DNA from: Chloroflexota bacterium
Lineage (GTDB): Bacteria; Chloroflexota; Anaerolineae; UBA7937; B3-Chlor
Direction of reading: 5' to 3'
Assembly (NCBI GenBank): GCA_030603665.1
Contig: JAUVXJ010000002.1
Span: 372,001-436,000, forward strand
DNA length: 64,000 nucleotides
Both the position numbers and the translations under genes were made by a program. A model generated the notes under the pieces. That model searched no databases. It was not told the DNA's origin and worked only from the letters and a program-made list of their open reading frames with translations. Shown in pieces: positions 1-8,659 of this stretch (its first letter is position 1; every line of letters begins with the position of its first letter).

Positions 1-1449
1 CGTCTGACCGCCATCACTCGACGCCTCCACGTACGCGTGATCGTAGTCATCCTCAATGTCGTACCAGGTCCAGAACTCAAGGGTGGCAGCGTCCAGTAGA
101 CTGAGGTCGAACTCCCGCGTGAGGGTCATGTTGCTTACGTCGCCTCGATTGGACCACCATTGGTAACGCCCGCTGTGCGGGTCATTGTCCACGAGTTTGG
201 CTTGAGTCGAGCCAGTGAACTCCATGACCAGGTCTCCGCGACCAGGTGCCAGTTCGATGTAGTCAGCCGCATATTGATGGACGGTGCTTGCGCGACTGTC
301 CGGATACCGGCGATGCCTGTGATCGATGGCCACAGTGTCCGGGAGGCTGATGCCTCGGTAGCCATACCGACCATCGCCGATGCCGGTGTCATTGAGGTAA
401 TTGGCGATCAGCCAATCCTTGAACACGTCCTCCGAAGTAAGACCCAGCCCGTTCGCGGCCAGCACCTCATCGAGCCCTTCCATGCCGTCGGCCTCAGTGG
501 CGGTCAGTTCTCTCATCAATTCCGGCCAGAAGCGCTCGGCGACATAGTACACGAACAGATGAGACGCATCGTAGTGGACACCTGCCTGCTCTATCTCGTC
601 AGCCCACGCTGTGAGCTGCGTGTCAGGCTTTCTGAGAAACGCACTTATCCAGGCATCGTAGCCGTTTAGAGTCTCAGCAGTCTGGGCACTCCCCTCGTTG
701 ACCCAGGTATCCTCATTGGGATCGACGTTCCAGTGTATCATGTGCTGGAACTCGTGAGCGAGGATGCTCTCATACCCTGCGGTACCCGGAGCGACGTAAG
801 AGACGTTGATGTAGACCATCTCTTTCTCATTGCTGAAGGGGTTCACGCTTCGGGGATACTCATCATTGCTGGAATAGTAGCCACCCACACTGGGCAGGTT
901 TGCATTCAATACGTGTATGTGCACATCATTGTCCACACCAGGGCTCCACTCCGACCCGAAGTAGCGGCGAGTTGTGGGATAGATGTGCTCCTCAAACATG
1001 TGAGCGGATGCTTCTAGACCCTCCTGATCGAGGGACAGACCCTCTTCCACCCAGTAGTAGGCGTGGGGAGTGGCATAGCGAAGCGTGGCTTCGATGGCAA
1101 AATACGATTCCGATAGCTCCTCGTCGTTGACCCAGAAGGTCTCCCTCTGTCCCAGGTCGTAGTGAGGAGCTACTTCATTCACTACTCGGGGCACGGGTCC
1201 AGTGTGGTTGAGCCTCTCTGCAAGAGCGTACAGATCTCTCTCGGGGATTGCGCTCTCGCGCAGCAGCTCAGCTGTCGACAGCGTCTCCTCGTCCACGGGC
1301 AGTCGCAACACGGTGGGCGTGATCTCTGGCTGCTCCAGAGATGACGCGACATCCCGGAATAATAGCATCGAGGCCAGCAGGACATCGAAGGCGAGACAGA
1401 CGCAGACACAACAGCTAAGTGTCAGTAGGGCGACGACGTACTTGCGCAA
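1..1449 (-). CDS. Secreted zinc metalloprotease, M6/immune-inhibitor-A-like (3' end off window)
   Basis: The gene reads from a TTG codon at 1449, preceded by a good AAGGAGG ribosome site, and stays open to base 1, so at least 483 residues are present and the C-terminus is missing. An N-terminal hydrophobic stretch (about residues 4-30) looks like a signal peptide or anchor. The zinc motif HEFQH is at residues 232-236, and the downstream NEGSA (Glu252) supplies the likely third ligand. This arrangement is typical of gluzincin-type secreted proteases of the M6 group. The end of the visible part (DYDHAYVEASSDGG) resembles the beta-sandwich domain that follows the catalytic domain in those proteins. 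It probably acts outside the cell on proteins; the substrate is unknown. It lies 20 bp downstream of the membrane protein at 1470-2198. The family call is good, the exact subfamily less so. Confidence 0.8.
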   Translation of the reverse strand, partial: MRKYVVALLTLSCCVCVCLAFDVLLASMLLFRDVASSLEQPEITPTVLRLPVDEETLSTAELLRESAIPERDLYALAERLNHTGPVPRVVNEVAPHYDLGQRETFWVNDEELSESYFAIEATLRYATPHAYYWVEEGLSLDQEGLEASAHMFEEHIYPTTRRYFGSEWSPGVDNDVHIHVLNANLPSVGGYYSSNDEYPRSVNPFSNEKEMVYINVSYVAPGTAGYESILAHEFQHMIHWNVDPNEDTWVNEGSAQTAETLNGYDAWISAFLRKPDTQLTAWADEIEQAGVHYDASHLFVYYVAERFWPELMRELTATEADGMEGLDEVLAANGLGLTSEDVFKDWLIANYLNDTGIGDGRYGYRGISLPDTVAIDHRHRRYPDSRASTVHQYAADYIELAPGRGDLVMEFTGSTQAKLVDNDPHSGRYQWWSNRGDVSNMTLTREFDLSLLDAATLEFWTWYDIEDDYDHAYVEASSDGGQT

Positions 1450-1469
1450 GGCTGCCTCCTTCTTGTACG

Positions 1470-2198
1470 TCAGCCCTGCCGTACCACTACGGGGACTTCA
1501 CACGGGGGGAGATAGTTGCCATCGGTGGTCACGACAGTCAGGCGCAGCATGATTGGGCCCGACAACTCACCAGTATTCCAGTTGACCAGAACCCCATCTT
1601 CCACCGGGGAGTACTTGAGGTCGTCTATGACGTGATACTCGCTTGCACCTTGCCCAATGCTGAATTCTACCTTGTAGAACTGGAACGCATCACACTTGGC
1701 CGTCCCCGTAATCTCTACAAGTCCTTGCACCGTCTGATTGACACCCGGATAGGTGATCTTGGATAGGGGATCTGGACACGACGCAGATGCCACGATAGGA
1801 GTTGGGCTTGTCTCTGGCGTCGGGGTCCACGGTGGGGTGGGTCTTGAGAGAGGGCCCCTGGTGGGGGAGGCGGTGGGAGTCGGAACCAGAGGCGTGTCGG
1901 TGGGCGTAGGAAGCACCAAGGGTCCTGTGGGGGTACTGCTACCCATGGCAACACTTAGAGTCGGTGCCAGATAGACATCCACAAATGCCACAAGGCTGAC
2001 GATCACCAACAGGCCGAGGATGGTGAAGGTGGCCCGGTACGCCCTGCCTGTGGCCACCTCCTTCTCGATAGTGAAAAGGGAAGCCCCTCTTTCCTTCTTC
2101 GCCAGGAAGATGACCCTCAGGTAAACCAGGATGGTCAGGGTGCAGGCGACATATATCCAGATAGCGAAGTTGTCAATTAACTCGATCAGTACGGTCAT
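1470..2198 (-). CDS. Membrane protein with Thr/Pro linker and extracellular Ig-like domain
   Basis: The 242-residue product starts at ATG 2198 behind AAGGA. It has two hydrophobic segments (about residues 5-30 and 55-80). A low-complexity linker rich in Pro, Thr and Ser follows (about 90-140), then a C-terminal beta-rich domain (about 150-240) with a Cys-containing opening (SCPDPLSKITYPG) that looks Ig/fibronectin-like. I do not recognise a named family. The linker suggests that the last domain is displayed outside the membrane. It precedes the metalloprotease gene by 20 bp and has its own promoter just upstream, so the two are probably co-transcribed and may act together at the surface. That functional link is inference. 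Confidence 0.75.
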   Translation of the reverse strand: MTVLIELIDNFAIWIYVACTLTILVYLRVIFLAKKERGASLFTIEKEVATGRAYRATFTILGLLVIVSLVAFVDVYLAPTLSVAMGSSTPTGPLVLPTPTDTPLVPTPTASPTRGPLSRPTPPWTPTPETSPTPIVASASCPDPLSKITYPGVNQTVQGLVEITGTAKCDAFQFYKVEFSIGQGASEYHVIDDLKYSPVEDGVLVNWNTGELSGPIMLRLTVVTTDGNYLPPCEVPVVVRQG

Positions 2199-2222
2199 GA
2201 ATGTCCTTGCACGAACCTTCCT

Positions 2223-2252
2223 ATTGTACCACCTCTGCCGACGTTCTGTCAA
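2223..2252 (-). promoter_or_regulatory. Sigma70-type promoter for the 2198-1 genes
   Basis: Reading the minus strand, TTGACA (2252-2247) is followed by an 18 bp spacer and TACAAT (2228-2223), with TGG just before the -10 (extended -10). Transcription would start near 2216, about 18 bases before the ATG at 2198. Confidence 0.7.
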
Positions 2253-2317
2253 AAAGGGAACGAAAAGCGCGAGGGACGGGCCTTCGTTCCCTTACACAGC
2301 CAAGTTGAGCCGGTATG

Positions 2318-3190
2318 CTATGCCTCGTGAATGCGACCTATGATTCCCCTGATCAGATGGCTGAGTTTGGGCACCACCCTGCTGCCAGAGTCCAACACCT
2401 CTTGGTGAAGCCCCTCGTCCTCGTTGGGACCGTCAATCGAGGGGACATGGGTAGACGGGATGACGTTGCTGACGTGGGAGATGCCCAGGACTTTCATCCC
2501 TTCGTGTCGTGCCACGATCACCTCGGGCACTGTAGACATTCCAACAGCATCCGCTCCAATGAGCCGCAGGAACCGAACGTCGGCGGGTGTCTCGAAAGTA
2601 GGGCCTGCTGCCATGACATAGGTCCCCTGCCGTAGCTCGATGCCCAGCTCCTGCGCCACCGACAACGCTACGACCCTCAACCCCTCGTCGTAGGCGCTCG
2701 ACATGTCCGGAAACCGAGGCCCCAGCCTCTCATCATTGGGACCGCGAAGCGGATTGAACCCGGCCATGCCCACCAGGTTGATGTGATCTGTGATCAGCAT
2801 CAGATCACCGGCTTCGAAGCTCTCGTCCAGGCCACCTGCCGCGTTGGTCACGATCAGCGTGTCCGCACCCATGCGGTGCAGAACGCGGATGGGAAAGGTG
2901 ATACGCGGCAGAGAGTATCCCTCGTAGAAGTGGACTCTGCCCCGCATGATAGCGATTTCCCTGCCCTCCAACTGGCCCATGACGAGTTCTCCAGCATGGC
3001 CCAGCACACTGGTCGGCGAGAAACGAGGGATCTCTGCATAGGGCAGGGATACTGCCTCTTCAATATCGTCCGCCAGAGCCCCAAGCCCTGACCCGGTGAT
3101 GATCATCACCGAGGGTACACGCCTCGCTCTCCTCTGAATGTGGGAGGCGGTCTCCTCTATCTCGTTCCAACCCCAGGTTTCCTCGGTCAC
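2318..3190 (-). CDS. punA: Purine nucleoside phosphorylase (PNP-I, trimeric type)
   Basis: This enzyme cleaves inosine or guanosine with phosphate to the free base and ribose-1-phosphate in purine salvage. The 290-residue length fits the trimeric family. Visible family motifs are TGSGLGAL (phosphate loop, N-terminal), GRVHFYEGY, TNAAGGLDESFEAGD with the following ITDHINL (base and ribose site), GPTFETPADVRFL and VGMSTVPEVIVARH. The start is taken as GTG 3190 with GAGG nine bases upstream; a TTG at 3199 is the alternative. It follows the PH-domain gene by 20 bp and is likely in the same transcript as xer and that gene. Confidence 0.92.
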   Translation of the reverse strand: MTEETWGWNEIEETASHIQRRARRVPSVMIITGSGLGALADDIEEAVSLPYAEIPRFSPTSVLGHAGELVMGQLEGREIAIMRGRVHFYEGYSLPRITFPIRVLHRMGADTLIVTNAAGGLDESFEAGDLMLITDHINLVGMAGFNPLRGPNDERLGPRFPDMSSAYDEGLRVVALSVAQELGIELRQGTYVMAAGPTFETPADVRFLRLIGADAVGMSTVPEVIVARHEGMKVLGISHVSNVIPSTHVPSIDGPNEDEGLHQEVLDSGSRVVPKLSHLIRGIIGRIHEA

Positions 3191-3210
3191 TCTCCTCAAC
3201 CTCGCTTGGC

Positions 3211-3840
3211 CTAGAGCCTCTCCAACAGGTCCTTCTTCTTCTCTCGAAACTCCTCGTCGGTGATGATTCCCTTCTTTCGCAGCTCGTCCAGTTCAGCAAT
3301 GAGCTCTGGTATATCCCCCCTGGAGGGCGCCTCTTCGGACAGAACTCGACCTGCCTTGCCCTCAAAGATGTCCAGCTGACTCAGCCCTTCCTTCTGGTTC
3401 AGCATCTCCGTCTTGAATCGCACTGGATGAGCGATGCGCTGGAACAGATTGGCACCTATCTCGCTGGCTGTGAGGATCTGCACATCCCCGTAGTTCAGCA
3501 TTCTGCCCATCGCAGACTGCACTAGCACGACATCATTGACTTTCTCCAGCGAGGAGTCAATGGAATGCTTGTTGATCGTGCCCTCCAGCTGGATTACCCT
3601 CCTGTTAGTGATCACGTACTGTTCGTTCCACCAGTTGAGCAAATCAACTATGATCCTCCACAATGGATAGACGATGACCAGCAAGAGCACCAGGGCCAAT
3701 CCGTCCACGGGAGTCGCCACAGCCACGGCGCCTGCCGTCAGGAAGATGAGGAGAGAGACCACCCCCCACAGCACAACCCTCGGCACAATGGCGAGCCAGT
3801 GCTGCCTCTCCTTGAGGGCTATCTTCTCCTTATCACTCAT
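3211..3840 (-). CDS. PH-like (bacterial PH domain) membrane protein with C-terminal SHOCT motif
   Basis: The product is about 209 residues. Two adjacent membrane helices (about residues 15-60) are followed by a bPH_2-type beta domain, recognisable by EQYVITNRRVIQLEG and later SAMGRMLNYGDVQILTAS. The last 30 residues (ELIAELDELRKKGIITDEEF to the end) form a SHOCT motif, a short oligomerisation helix pair often found at the ends of envelope proteins. The function is unknown; proteins of this build are membrane-associated. The start is uncertain: ATG 3840 is used here, and a GTG at 3861 adds seven residues. It sits between the recombinase gene and punA on the same strand. Confidence 0.8.
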   Translation of the reverse strand: MSDKEKIALKERQHWLAIVPRVVLWGVVSLLIFLTAGAVAVATPVDGLALVLLLVIVYPLWRIIVDLLNWWNEQYVITNRRVIQLEGTINKHSIDSSLEKVNDVVLVQSAMGRMLNYGDVQILTASEIGANLFQRIAHPVRFKTEMLNQKEGLSQLDIFEGKAGRVLSEEAPSRGDIPELIAELDELRKKGIITDEEFREKKKDLLERL

Positions 3841-3924
3841 CAAGGATTCCAGATATCCCACTGGCTTACAGATCCCTCGTTCTTGCTTCTTGAAGCGTAG
3901 CGGATGTGCCCGCGCCGCGACCTC

Positions 3925-4830
3925 CTACTTGGCCCTCGGGTGCGACTCGTCGTATGCCTGTCTCAGCCGCTCGCTGCTGACATGCGTGTACACCTGGGTG
4001 GTCGAGATGCTCGTGTGCCCGAGCAGCTTCTGGACATTGATGAGATCGGCATTTCGATCCAGCATGTGTGTGGCAAAGGAGTGTCGCAAAGTGTGAGGAG
4101 TGGCGTCGGGAGGCAAACCAGCCTTCTCCACGTATACCTTGAAGATCAGCCAGAGCCCCTGCCGCGTCAGTGTCTTTCCCCGCATGTTCAAGAACAGGGT
4201 GTTCTCCTCAGCGTCCTTGACGAAGTGGGGCCTGGCCTTCTCCAGATAGTCGCGCAGGGATGAGACCGCCTGCTGATATATTGGAATCACCCTCTCTTTG
4301 GAGCCTTTCCCCCAGCAGCGAACGGACGCCGATGCCAAGTTGACGTCGTCCACCTTGAGAGACACCACTTCGCTGACTCTCATGCCCGTGGCATAGAGCA
4401 GTTCCAGGATCGCCTGGTCTCGCAAGCCCTTTGGAGTAGCCAACTTAGCAGACTCTGCCAGAAGTCTGTCGACTTGCTCCACGGTCATCGGCTTGGGCAG
4501 ATGCTTCTTGACCCTGAGGGAGTCGATAGTGGCCGTGGGATCATCCCTGATGAACCCTTCGGCAACCAAGAAGTGGAAGAAGGACCTGATGGCAGCAACC
4601 TTGCGGGCAGAGGTGGCAGCAGCATACTCCCTGTCACCTTTCAGGTACATGATGTAAGAGATGATGTCGTTCTTCTCGACGCGGTTCCAGAGCGCATCCT
4701 CCTCGCCGCTGTAGCGTCTCTGCAGGTACTCCTTGAACTGCTTCAAGTCCACTCGATAGGCAGAGATGGTGTTCTCGGAGCAACCTTTCTCGGCAGACAA
4801 GTAAGTCAGGAACTCGTCGATCCTTCCCAC
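3925..4830 (-). CDS. xerC: Tyrosine recombinase XerC/XerD
   Basis: This site-specific recombinase would resolve chromosome dimers at dif. The full catalytic set is visible: Arg in ATGMRVSEV, Lys in GKGSKERVIP, His-x-x-Arg in PHTLRHSFATH, His in LLGHTSISTT and the Tyr nucleophile in TQVYTHV. The N-terminal SAM-like domain begins with IDEFLTYLSAEKGCSENT, as usual for Xer proteins. The start is set at GTG 4830, with GGGAGAG six bases upstream, giving 301 residues. The GTG at 4866 would leave almost no leader behind the promoter at 4879-4907. A lone Xer of this kind is usually the housekeeping enzyme. Whether it is XerC or XerD cannot be decided here, and no phage genes lie nearby. Confidence 0.9.
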   Translation of the reverse strand: MGRIDEFLTYLSAEKGCSENTISAYRVDLKQFKEYLQRRYSGEEDALWNRVEKNDIISYIMYLKGDREYAAATSARKVAAIRSFFHFLVAEGFIRDDPTATIDSLRVKKHLPKPMTVEQVDRLLAESAKLATPKGLRDQAILELLYATGMRVSEVVSLKVDDVNLASASVRCWGKGSKERVIPIYQQAVSSLRDYLEKARPHFVKDAEENTLFLNMRGKTLTRQGLWLIFKVYVEKAGLPPDATPHTLRHSFATHMLDRNADLINVQKLLGHTSISTTQVYTHVSSERLRQAYDESHPRAK

Positions 4831-4878
4831 AGGGGTCTCTCCCGCTGCCTCATCCCGGCAGTTCACCAATCCTCGGCC

Positions 4879-4907
4879 ATTCTATCACAACTTTCCACAA
4901 AGTCCAA
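4879..4907 (-). promoter_or_regulatory. Promoter upstream of the xer gene
   Basis: On the minus strand TTGGAC (4907-4902), a 17 bp spacer and TAGAAT (4884-4879). The -10 is good and the -35 partial. The predicted start near 4872 gives a leader of about 40 bases to GTG 4830. Confidence 0.5.
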
Positions 4908-5040
4908 ATGAAATCCACGTTGGCCGTTACTGTCATACCACCGCAGCGTGGCAGACCGGGGGCTATCCACAGAAGCGCCGTGGCCGCGGTCACCGCAGGA
5001 CTGAAGGCGCGTGCGGAAAAGCCATCATCGCCAGGCTGCC

Positions 5041-6093
5041 TCAGAGAATGAGCATCGCGTCGCCGAAACTATAGAAGCGATACTCCTGCTCTATCGCTTC
5101 GCCGTACGCTTTGTCCAACAGTCCCTTCCCGGCAAATGCGGCTACCAGAAGCAGGAGCGTCGAACGAGGCAGGTGAAAGTTGGTGATCAGACAGTCCACA
5201 GCGCGAAAGGAGTGGCCCGGATGGATGAATAGATCCGTCCATCCATTGTACGGCGCGATCAAACCCGGCCCTGAATCGGTCGCCTCCCGAGCTGCCGTCT
5301 CAAGAGCTCTCACCACCGTCGTCCCTGCGGCCACCACCCGTCCCCCTGCAGCCTTTGCTCCATTCACGGCATCGGCTGTCTCTGCTGGTACAAGACAATG
5401 CTCGGCGTGCATGGGATGCTTCTCCGCGATCTCCTCCCGTATGGGGAGAAAAGTGTCAACCCCGATGTGGAGCGTCAGGAAGGCGAACTCGATTCCATGG
5501 GCCTCAAGCTCTCTCATCAGATGAGGCGTGAAATGCAGTCCCGCCGTCGGCGCTGCCGCCGAACCGTCCTTCACGGCATAGACTGTCTGGTATCTCTCAG
5601 GATCCTCAAGTTCACTATGGATATAGGGCGGTAAGGGGACAACCCCAAGACGCTGCAAGAACGGCTCCACGGGCTGCTCGAACCTCACCAGTCGTCCGCC
5701 GGATGGAACACGCTCCCCCATCTCCCCTCGCAGAGTCACCCTTGAGCCGTTCCCCTCCGAGCCCGGAAACTCCACCTGTCCGCCAATGGCGACACGGCGC
5801 CCTCTGGTCAAGGCCTCCCACAGGGTATCGTCTCTCTTGACAGTGAGTAGCAGTTCCACCTTGCCTCCGGTGGGTACCTTGCGACCAAAGAGGCGGGCTG
5901 GAATCACCCGGGTGTCATTGCACACCACCAAATCCCGGGATCGCAGATACTCACCCAAGTCGCGGAACCGCACGTGGCTGATGGACTGCTCTCCGCGATG
6001 CACGACCATCAGCCGAGAGGAGTCACGGGGCTCTATCGGGGTCTGCGCGATGAGGTGCGAAGGCAATTCGTAGTCGAACTCGGCAGTCTTCAC
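5041..6093 (-). CDS. queA: S-adenosylmethionine:tRNA ribosyltransferase-isomerase
   Basis: QueA transfers and isomerises the ribosyl part of SAM onto 7-aminomethyl-7-deazaguanine in tRNA, giving epoxyqueuosine. The 350-residue product has the family opening FDYELPSHLIAQTP and then SRLMVV, CNDTRVIPARLFG, EALTRGRR, AAAPTAGLHFTP, THIGVDTF-like TLHIGVDTF, GTTVVRALE and FIHPGHSFRAVDCLITNFH. The start is GTG 6093, which overlaps the TGA of the DUF2905 gene (GTGA), so the two are translationally coupled. An open frame runs further upstream to 6447 but overlaps real genes and is not used. The epoxide reductase queH is three genes upstream in the same operon. Confidence 0.95.
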   Translation of the reverse strand: MKTAEFDYELPSHLIAQTPIEPRDSSRLMVVHRGEQSISHVRFRDLGEYLRSRDLVVCNDTRVIPARLFGRKVPTGGKVELLLTVKRDDTLWEALTRGRRVAIGGQVEFPGSEGNGSRVTLRGEMGERVPSGGRLVRFEQPVEPFLQRLGVVPLPPYIHSELEDPERYQTVYAVKDGSAAAPTAGLHFTPHLMRELEAHGIEFAFLTLHIGVDTFLPIREEIAEKHPMHAEHCLVPAETADAVNGAKAAGGRVVAAGTTVVRALETAAREATDSGPGLIAPYNGWTDLFIHPGHSFRAVDCLITNFHLPRSTLLLLVAAFAGKGLLDKAYGEAIEQEYRFYSFGDAMLIL

Positions 6094-6323
6094 TTCGGCA
6101 GGACCCGCAGAACGAGGTTGAGCGCTAGCGTGGCGAGGATGCTGAGTACCACGCCAGTCATGAGTGGCAAGTAGCAGGAAACGTCTCCCCAACGGAACCG
6201 CAGGTCGCCGGGGAGCCGCCCTACGAACGGCACCCTGCCCAGCAGGAGCACCAGCAACCCCATGACCACTAGCGCGCCGCCAAACACCAGTAACATCTTG
6301 CCCAGCGAGTCCAGCGGATTCAT
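6090..6323 (-). CDS. DUF2905 family small membrane protein
   Basis: The 77-residue protein has two membrane helices and the family pattern GRVPFVGRLPGDLRFRWG between them. It starts at ATG 6323, overlapping the stop of the glycosyltransferase gene (ATGA), and its own stop overlaps the start of queA. The family is known from sequence only. Genes of this family are often found beside ruvB and queA, as here. No function is assigned. Confidence 0.88.
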   Translation of the reverse strand: MNPLDSLGKMLLVFGGALVVMGLLVLLLGRVPFVGRLPGDLRFRWGDVSCYLPLMTGVVLSILATLALNLVLRVLPK

Positions 6324-7861
6324 CGCCAGCCACTCCAACCCTTATGTCGGTATACGAATAGGAAGTCATACAACCAGGGGTCATCCGTCCAGGGCACTTC
6401 GACTCTCTGGTAGATGTCAGACCCCTCCAGGAAAGCCGCCGACGCAATGATCAGATCCGGCCCCCGCCACATTATGTAGTCGAAGTCGAACTTCTCGTGG
6501 CCCGGCAAACCCTGTCCCATGTCGTCGACTTGGAGATGGGCGGTGTGTACATCGTTAACTCCAAACATGTCCAGGGTAGTCAGCCCCGCATAGTACGGGA
6601 TCTGGCCGGCTGCATCCACTCCTATGAAGGTATCCGCAGGCACGTTCTCTCGCAGCCACTTGCCCATCGCCACTCGAGCGTGGGTTGCCCTGGCGGCCTG
6701 GAAGCGGGTCACGAACAGCTCATGCTCGCCATGCAATGACGAGGAAGTGACAAGGGCCATACATCCCAGTGTCAGACACACCAGGGCAGCATACTTCAAA
6801 AAGGTCAAGACGGTGCGCGAGCGTGTGAGGCGTCCTACCCATTCTCTCAAAGACTCGTACGCCTCCACCAGACCGGCGGCCACCAGAATGTATGCCAGGG
6901 GCAAGATGGGCACGAAGAATCGACCCACTGACCAATCGCCGCCCACGTACACGATATACGCCACATAGGCCAGCACGACGGCCAAGAGGCCAGTTAGCCA
7001 GAAAGAGAACCTCCTCTTCAACACCGGGACGAGGATTAGTAGCGGCCCCAGCCATCCAAGATGCAGCTTGCCAAATGCGGCAACGTGCCGCAGTCCTCTA
7101 GTGTGCTGGGCTACGCTGTCCCTTACGGTCACCTTGGCATAGAAAGTGTTGGGCAAGAGAAACCCGTAATAGTAGTAGCGCCACAAGAAATAGGGCAGGT
7201 AGACAGCCAGAAACACACCTACCCTAGCGATGTCCGCGGCACTGATGAGTTGCCTCTTCACCACCAGGCGTGCAACTGCCTGATGGATCACGAGCACAAC
7301 CAGGACCAACACCCCCTCGGGTCGCGTCATGGCCGCCAGTGCGATCAGAGCCCCGGAGAGAAGCCCAGGCTTGCCCTCTTCCCATTCCCACACGTAGGAG
7401 GTGAGTGCGGCCAGCACCAAGAAGGCGAACATAGAGGTCTCCATGCCGCTTACCGCCCACAGGGCGAAAGAACCATCGAGAGCGAGACACACAGTGGCAA
7501 TGACCGGTACCGCCGGGCTCTTGAGCGATGCCACTTTCGAGAACAGGTACACGAGCCACAGCGTCGCCGTGCTGAACACAACTCCCAGAACGATGGCGAC
7601 GGGCGATGGATCCATGCCCAGCCGCATGAAGAGCGCAAGCATGATGGTCCACAGGAAGTTGGTGTATCCCTCGACCCGCTCTCCTGGGTTGAACACGAGT
7701 CCATTCCCTGTCACGAGGTTGTGAGCATACCTGAAAGAGATGTATGCATCGTCCACCGCATCCACGCCCAGATCCCGGTAGTAGAAAGCCTGATGTACCA
7801 CAAGGATGAGGCAGGCGATCCCTACGTAGATCCATGCGCGCCTCAGGGGCATCGATCGCAT
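6320..7861 (-). CDS. GT-C type membrane glycosyltransferase (arabinofuranosyltransferase-like)
   Basis: The 513-residue polytopic protein (roughly ten to twelve helices) has the GT-C acidic motif in the first loop (DAVDDAYISFRYAHNLV). GLVFNPGERVEGYTNF follows, as in actinobacterial AftB-like enzymes that use a lipid-linked sugar. A C-terminal soluble part holds LRENVPADTFIGVDAAGQIPYY. It would add sugar to an extracellular glycan or protein; donor and acceptor are unknown. ATG 7861 is used because GAGGGAG lies eight bases upstream; an in-frame start at 7882 is possible. It is an unusual resident between queH and the DUF2905 gene, with a stop/start overlap to the latter. Confidence 0.85.
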   Translation of the reverse strand: MRSMPLRRAWIYVGIACLILVVHQAFYYRDLGVDAVDDAYISFRYAHNLVTGNGLVFNPGERVEGYTNFLWTIMLALFMRLGMDPSPVAIVLGVVFSTATLWLVYLFSKVASLKSPAVPVIATVCLALDGSFALWAVSGMETSMFAFLVLAALTSYVWEWEEGKPGLLSGALIALAAMTRPEGVLVLVVLVIHQAVARLVVKRQLISAADIARVGVFLAVYLPYFLWRYYYYGFLLPNTFYAKVTVRDSVAQHTRGLRHVAAFGKLHLGWLGPLLILVPVLKRRFSFWLTGLLAVVLAYVAYIVYVGGDWSVGRFFVPILPLAYILVAAGLVEAYESLREWVGRLTRSRTVLTFLKYAALVCLTLGCMALVTSSSLHGEHELFVTRFQAARATHARVAMGKWLRENVPADTFIGVDAAGQIPYYAGLTTLDMFGVNDVHTAHLQVDDMGQGLPGHEKFDFDYIMWRGPDLIIASAAFLEGSDIYQRVEVPWTDDPWLYDFLFVYRHKGWSGWR

Positions 7862-7885
7862 TGCTGAATCTCCCTCACGCATCTG

Positions 7886-8659
7886 TCAACCAGAGACCCC
7901 GGGCCGGATTCTCTGGCCCGTGTATCGTTCCCACTCGCTGTAAACACAACCACAGTAATCTTGACGATAGAGGTTATGCTCCCGAGTCAGTCGTCCTCTC
8001 TCAGACCACCCCCGCCTGAAGTTCTCGAAATGGAACTCCACTCCGAATTCCCCGCCAGCCACCTCGCCTACGTCCCGAAGCATGTCCTGGTCCTGGTGCG
8101 GACTGACTAGCAGCGTCGTGGTGAAGGCATCGAAACCCTCCCGGACCGCCACACGCGCAGTTCTGTTCAGCCGCATCCTGTAGCAGTGGCGACACCGTTC
8201 CCCGTGGGACTCCCTGCCCACTACGTTCCGCAGGAAGTCAGACATCTCATATCCTTCCTCGCACAGCAGAGGCGTCCCCACAGACTCAGCGTATGTTCTC
8301 ATGCTGGCCAGTCTCCTCTGGTGCTCCGCGTAGGGGTGTACGTTGGGGTTGTACCACAGCCCTGACACATCAAACCCCTGCTCACGGAGATGGGTGATGG
8401 TGTACGTGGAGCAGGGCCCACAGCACGTGTGCAACAGGATGCTCCTGCCTTCTCCGACCTGCGTTTGCTGCACTGGTTCCGGGCGGGGGGGCAACTCTAC
8501 TGCGTAGGGCAACTGGATGGTCAAGGGCTCCTCACAGATCAGAGTCGCCTTGCCCTGGGACACCATCATCGTGGCTTTCTCGGAGGAGCACGGAGCGAGT
8601 CGCCTGCCCTTGCTGTCAAGAACCCAGGCTGTCTTCATCCCGTCTTCGACGGAGCTCAC
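7886..8659 (-). CDS. queH: Epoxyqueuosine reductase QueH with N-terminal RRXRR-like domain
   Basis: QueH (former DUF208) reduces epoxyqueuosine to queuosine in tRNA using Fe-S and bound metal. The catalytic part (about residues 72-250) shows [49 protein letters not shown] and YCGCVYSE, the expected cysteine pairs. The first 60 residues are not part of Que[21 protein letters not shown] followed by GKATLI and PLTIQL resembles the RRXRR/PLMP domain seen at the start of IscB-type proteins. The start is GTG 8659, overlapping the ruvB stop (GTGA); ATG 8638 would drop seven residues. The N-terminal likeness is by eye only. Confidence 0.9.
   Translation of the reverse strand: MSSVEDGMKTAWVLDSKGRRLAPCSSEKATMMVSQGKATLICEEPLTIQLPYAVELPPRPEPVQQTQVGEGRSILLHTCCGPCSTYTITHLREQGFDVSGLWYNPNVHPYAEHQRRLASMRTYAESVGTPLLCEEGYEMSDFLRNVVGRESHGERCRHCYRMRLNRTARVAVREGFDAFTTTLLVSPHQDQDMLRDVGEVAGGEFGVEFHFENFRRGWSERGRLTREHNLYRQDYCGCVYSEWERYTGQRIRPGVSG

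Noticed and set aside
160..669. 169-codon plus-strand open frame near the left edge
   Set aside because: Antisense to the metalloprotease, whose frame carries the HEFQH zinc motif.
3925..4830. Xer recombinase as sign of an integrated element
   Set aside because: Full-length housekeeping-type Xer in a core-gene setting; no attachment-site repeat, phage gene or tRNA is next to it.
6094..6447. N-terminal extension of queA to 6447
   Set aside because: It overlaps the DUF2905 gene and the end of the glycosyltransferase gene out of frame. QueA homology starts at GTG 6093, which is coupled to the DUF2905 stop.
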